Shown here in pieces: positions 63,450 to 64,000 of a stretch of DNA of 64,000 nt. The stretch's first letter is position 1; every line of letters starts with the position of its first letter. The position numbers were made by a program, and so were the translations under genes. Source of the stretch: Bordetella flabilis (GTDB lineage: Bacteria; Pseudomonadota; Gammaproteobacteria; Burkholderiales; Burkholderiaceae_B); assembly GCF_001676725.1 (NCBI RefSeq), contig NZ_CP016172.1:1612001-1676000 (forward strand). Direction: 5' to 3'. The notes under the pieces are model-generated. The model ran no database searches. It was not told the origin of the DNA and was given only the letters and a program-made list of their open reading frames with translations.

Positions 63450-64000
63450 TCACTGTTCCTTTGCGCCGGCCAGGATCTTGGACCAGCGCTTGTCTTCCTC
63501 CGCCACCAGACGCCGGAATTGATCCGGCGAAGACGAGGCGGTGGCCGTGCCCTGCTTGAGCAATGTGTCCTTGAATATGGGATCGGCCACCACCTTGGCC
63601 ACTGCTGCATTGAGCGTGTCGACGACATCGGCCGGCAGGCCGGCCGGGCCGATCAGGCCCGCCACGGAACCCGAGACGATGCCCGGATAGCCGAGTTCCG
63701 TTGTCGAAGGCACGTCCGGCGCGCTCGCGAGCCGCTGCGTATTGGCCACCGCCAGCGCGCGCAGCTTCTGCGAAGCGACGAAGGGCATAACCTGCGGCGT
63801 CGCTTCGAACGTCATGTCCACCTGCCCGGCTACCACGCCGGTCACGGACTCGGCGCCGCTCTTGTATGGCACGTGCAGGAACCGGATGTCCTGCGCTTCC
63901 TGCAGGATCGCCATGCCTTGATAGGGCGAACTGCCCAGGCCAGCCGTTCCGAAGCTGATCGAGTTGGGCTTGTCCTTGGCCAGCTTGATCAGGTCGCCGA
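63450..64000 (-). CDS. Bug/TctC-family solute-binding protein (5' part outside the window)
   Basis: Only the C-terminal 183 codons are present; the reading frame runs to the window edge, so the N-terminus and signal peptide are missing. Typical Bug elements are SISFGTAGLGSSPYQG, IRFLHVPYKSGAESVTGVVA with DMTFEATPQVMPF, and GLIGPAGLPADVVDTLNAAV. It is transcribed towards the class II aldolase gene 100 bp away and is probably co-expressed with it. Confidence 0.9.
   Translation of the reverse strand, partial: GDLIKLAKDKPNSISFGTAGLGSSPYQGMAILQEAQDIRFLHVPYKSGAESVTGVVAGQVDMTFEATPQVMPFVASQKLRALAVANTQRLASAPDVPSTTELGYPGIVSGSVAGLIGPAGLPADVVDTLNAAVAKVVADPIFKDTLLKQGTATASSSPDQFRRLVAEEDKRWSKILAGAKEQ

Overview
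The window is G+C-rich chromosomal DNA from a betaproteobacterium, most likely the Bordetella/Achromobacter group (Alcaligenaceae). Evidence: a BvgA-like response regulator, Bug/TctC solute receptors (expanded in this family), the order ilvB-ilvH-ilvC-psd-pssA followed by rpsO-pnp, and a RegBA-type two-component pair behind a cyoABCD operon. No phage, CRISPR array or rRNA was seen. Species assignment is inference.

Layout. 0-4.5 kb: a PrpF-family protein convergent with a compact BvgA/BvgS-like regulator-kinase pair, then a 640-bp gap holding a candidate small RNA. 4.5-8.3 kb: a small unknown gene, an MscS channel, and an aldo/keto reductase divergent from an AraC regulator. 8.4-15.3 kb (minus strand): cyoABCD, a SURF1 protein, and a RegB-type kinase with a RegA-type regulator, packed as one unit; a RegR-box-like site lies upstream of cyoA, with an MFS transporter divergent. 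17.2-23.3 kb: a complete tripartite RND efflux operon. 23.5-26.5 kb: NADH dehydrogenase II, small unknown genes and a KGG stress protein. 26.6-29.6 kb: an AraC regulator divergent from a Bug receptor-PhzF pair.

29.6-40.0 kb is the most accessory part: a Phd-like antitoxin with a zeta-like kinase toxin, a secreted protein with pepsin-like active-site architecture and a small secreted partner, a DUF488 gene, an iron-responsive FecI-FecR-TonB receptor-PepSY cassette, a scar made of an IS3-type transposase fragment abutting the tail of a second DUF488 gene, an orphan effector-like protein, and tRNA-Ser(CGA).

40.4-57 kb returns to core functions: a Kef-type antiporter, 3-hydroxybutyrate dehydrogenase, YaaA, an FUSC transporter, branched-chain amino acid synthesis (ilvBHC), phosphatidylethanolamine synthesis (psd, pssA), a lipoprotein, rpsO-pnp, another lipoprotein, threonine deaminase, and an orphan PIN-domain protein. 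57.5-64 kb holds periplasmic glucan protein OpgD, two unrecognised minus-strand genes, an EptA-like membrane sulfatase-fold protein, a class II aldolase and a Bug receptor cut by the window edge.

No wholly new multi-gene system is certain. The best candidates are the pepsin-like protein with its partner, the Phd-zeta pair, the compact BvgAS-like pair, the minus-strand small RNA near 4.2 kb and the DUF488/IS scar beside the iron-uptake cassette.
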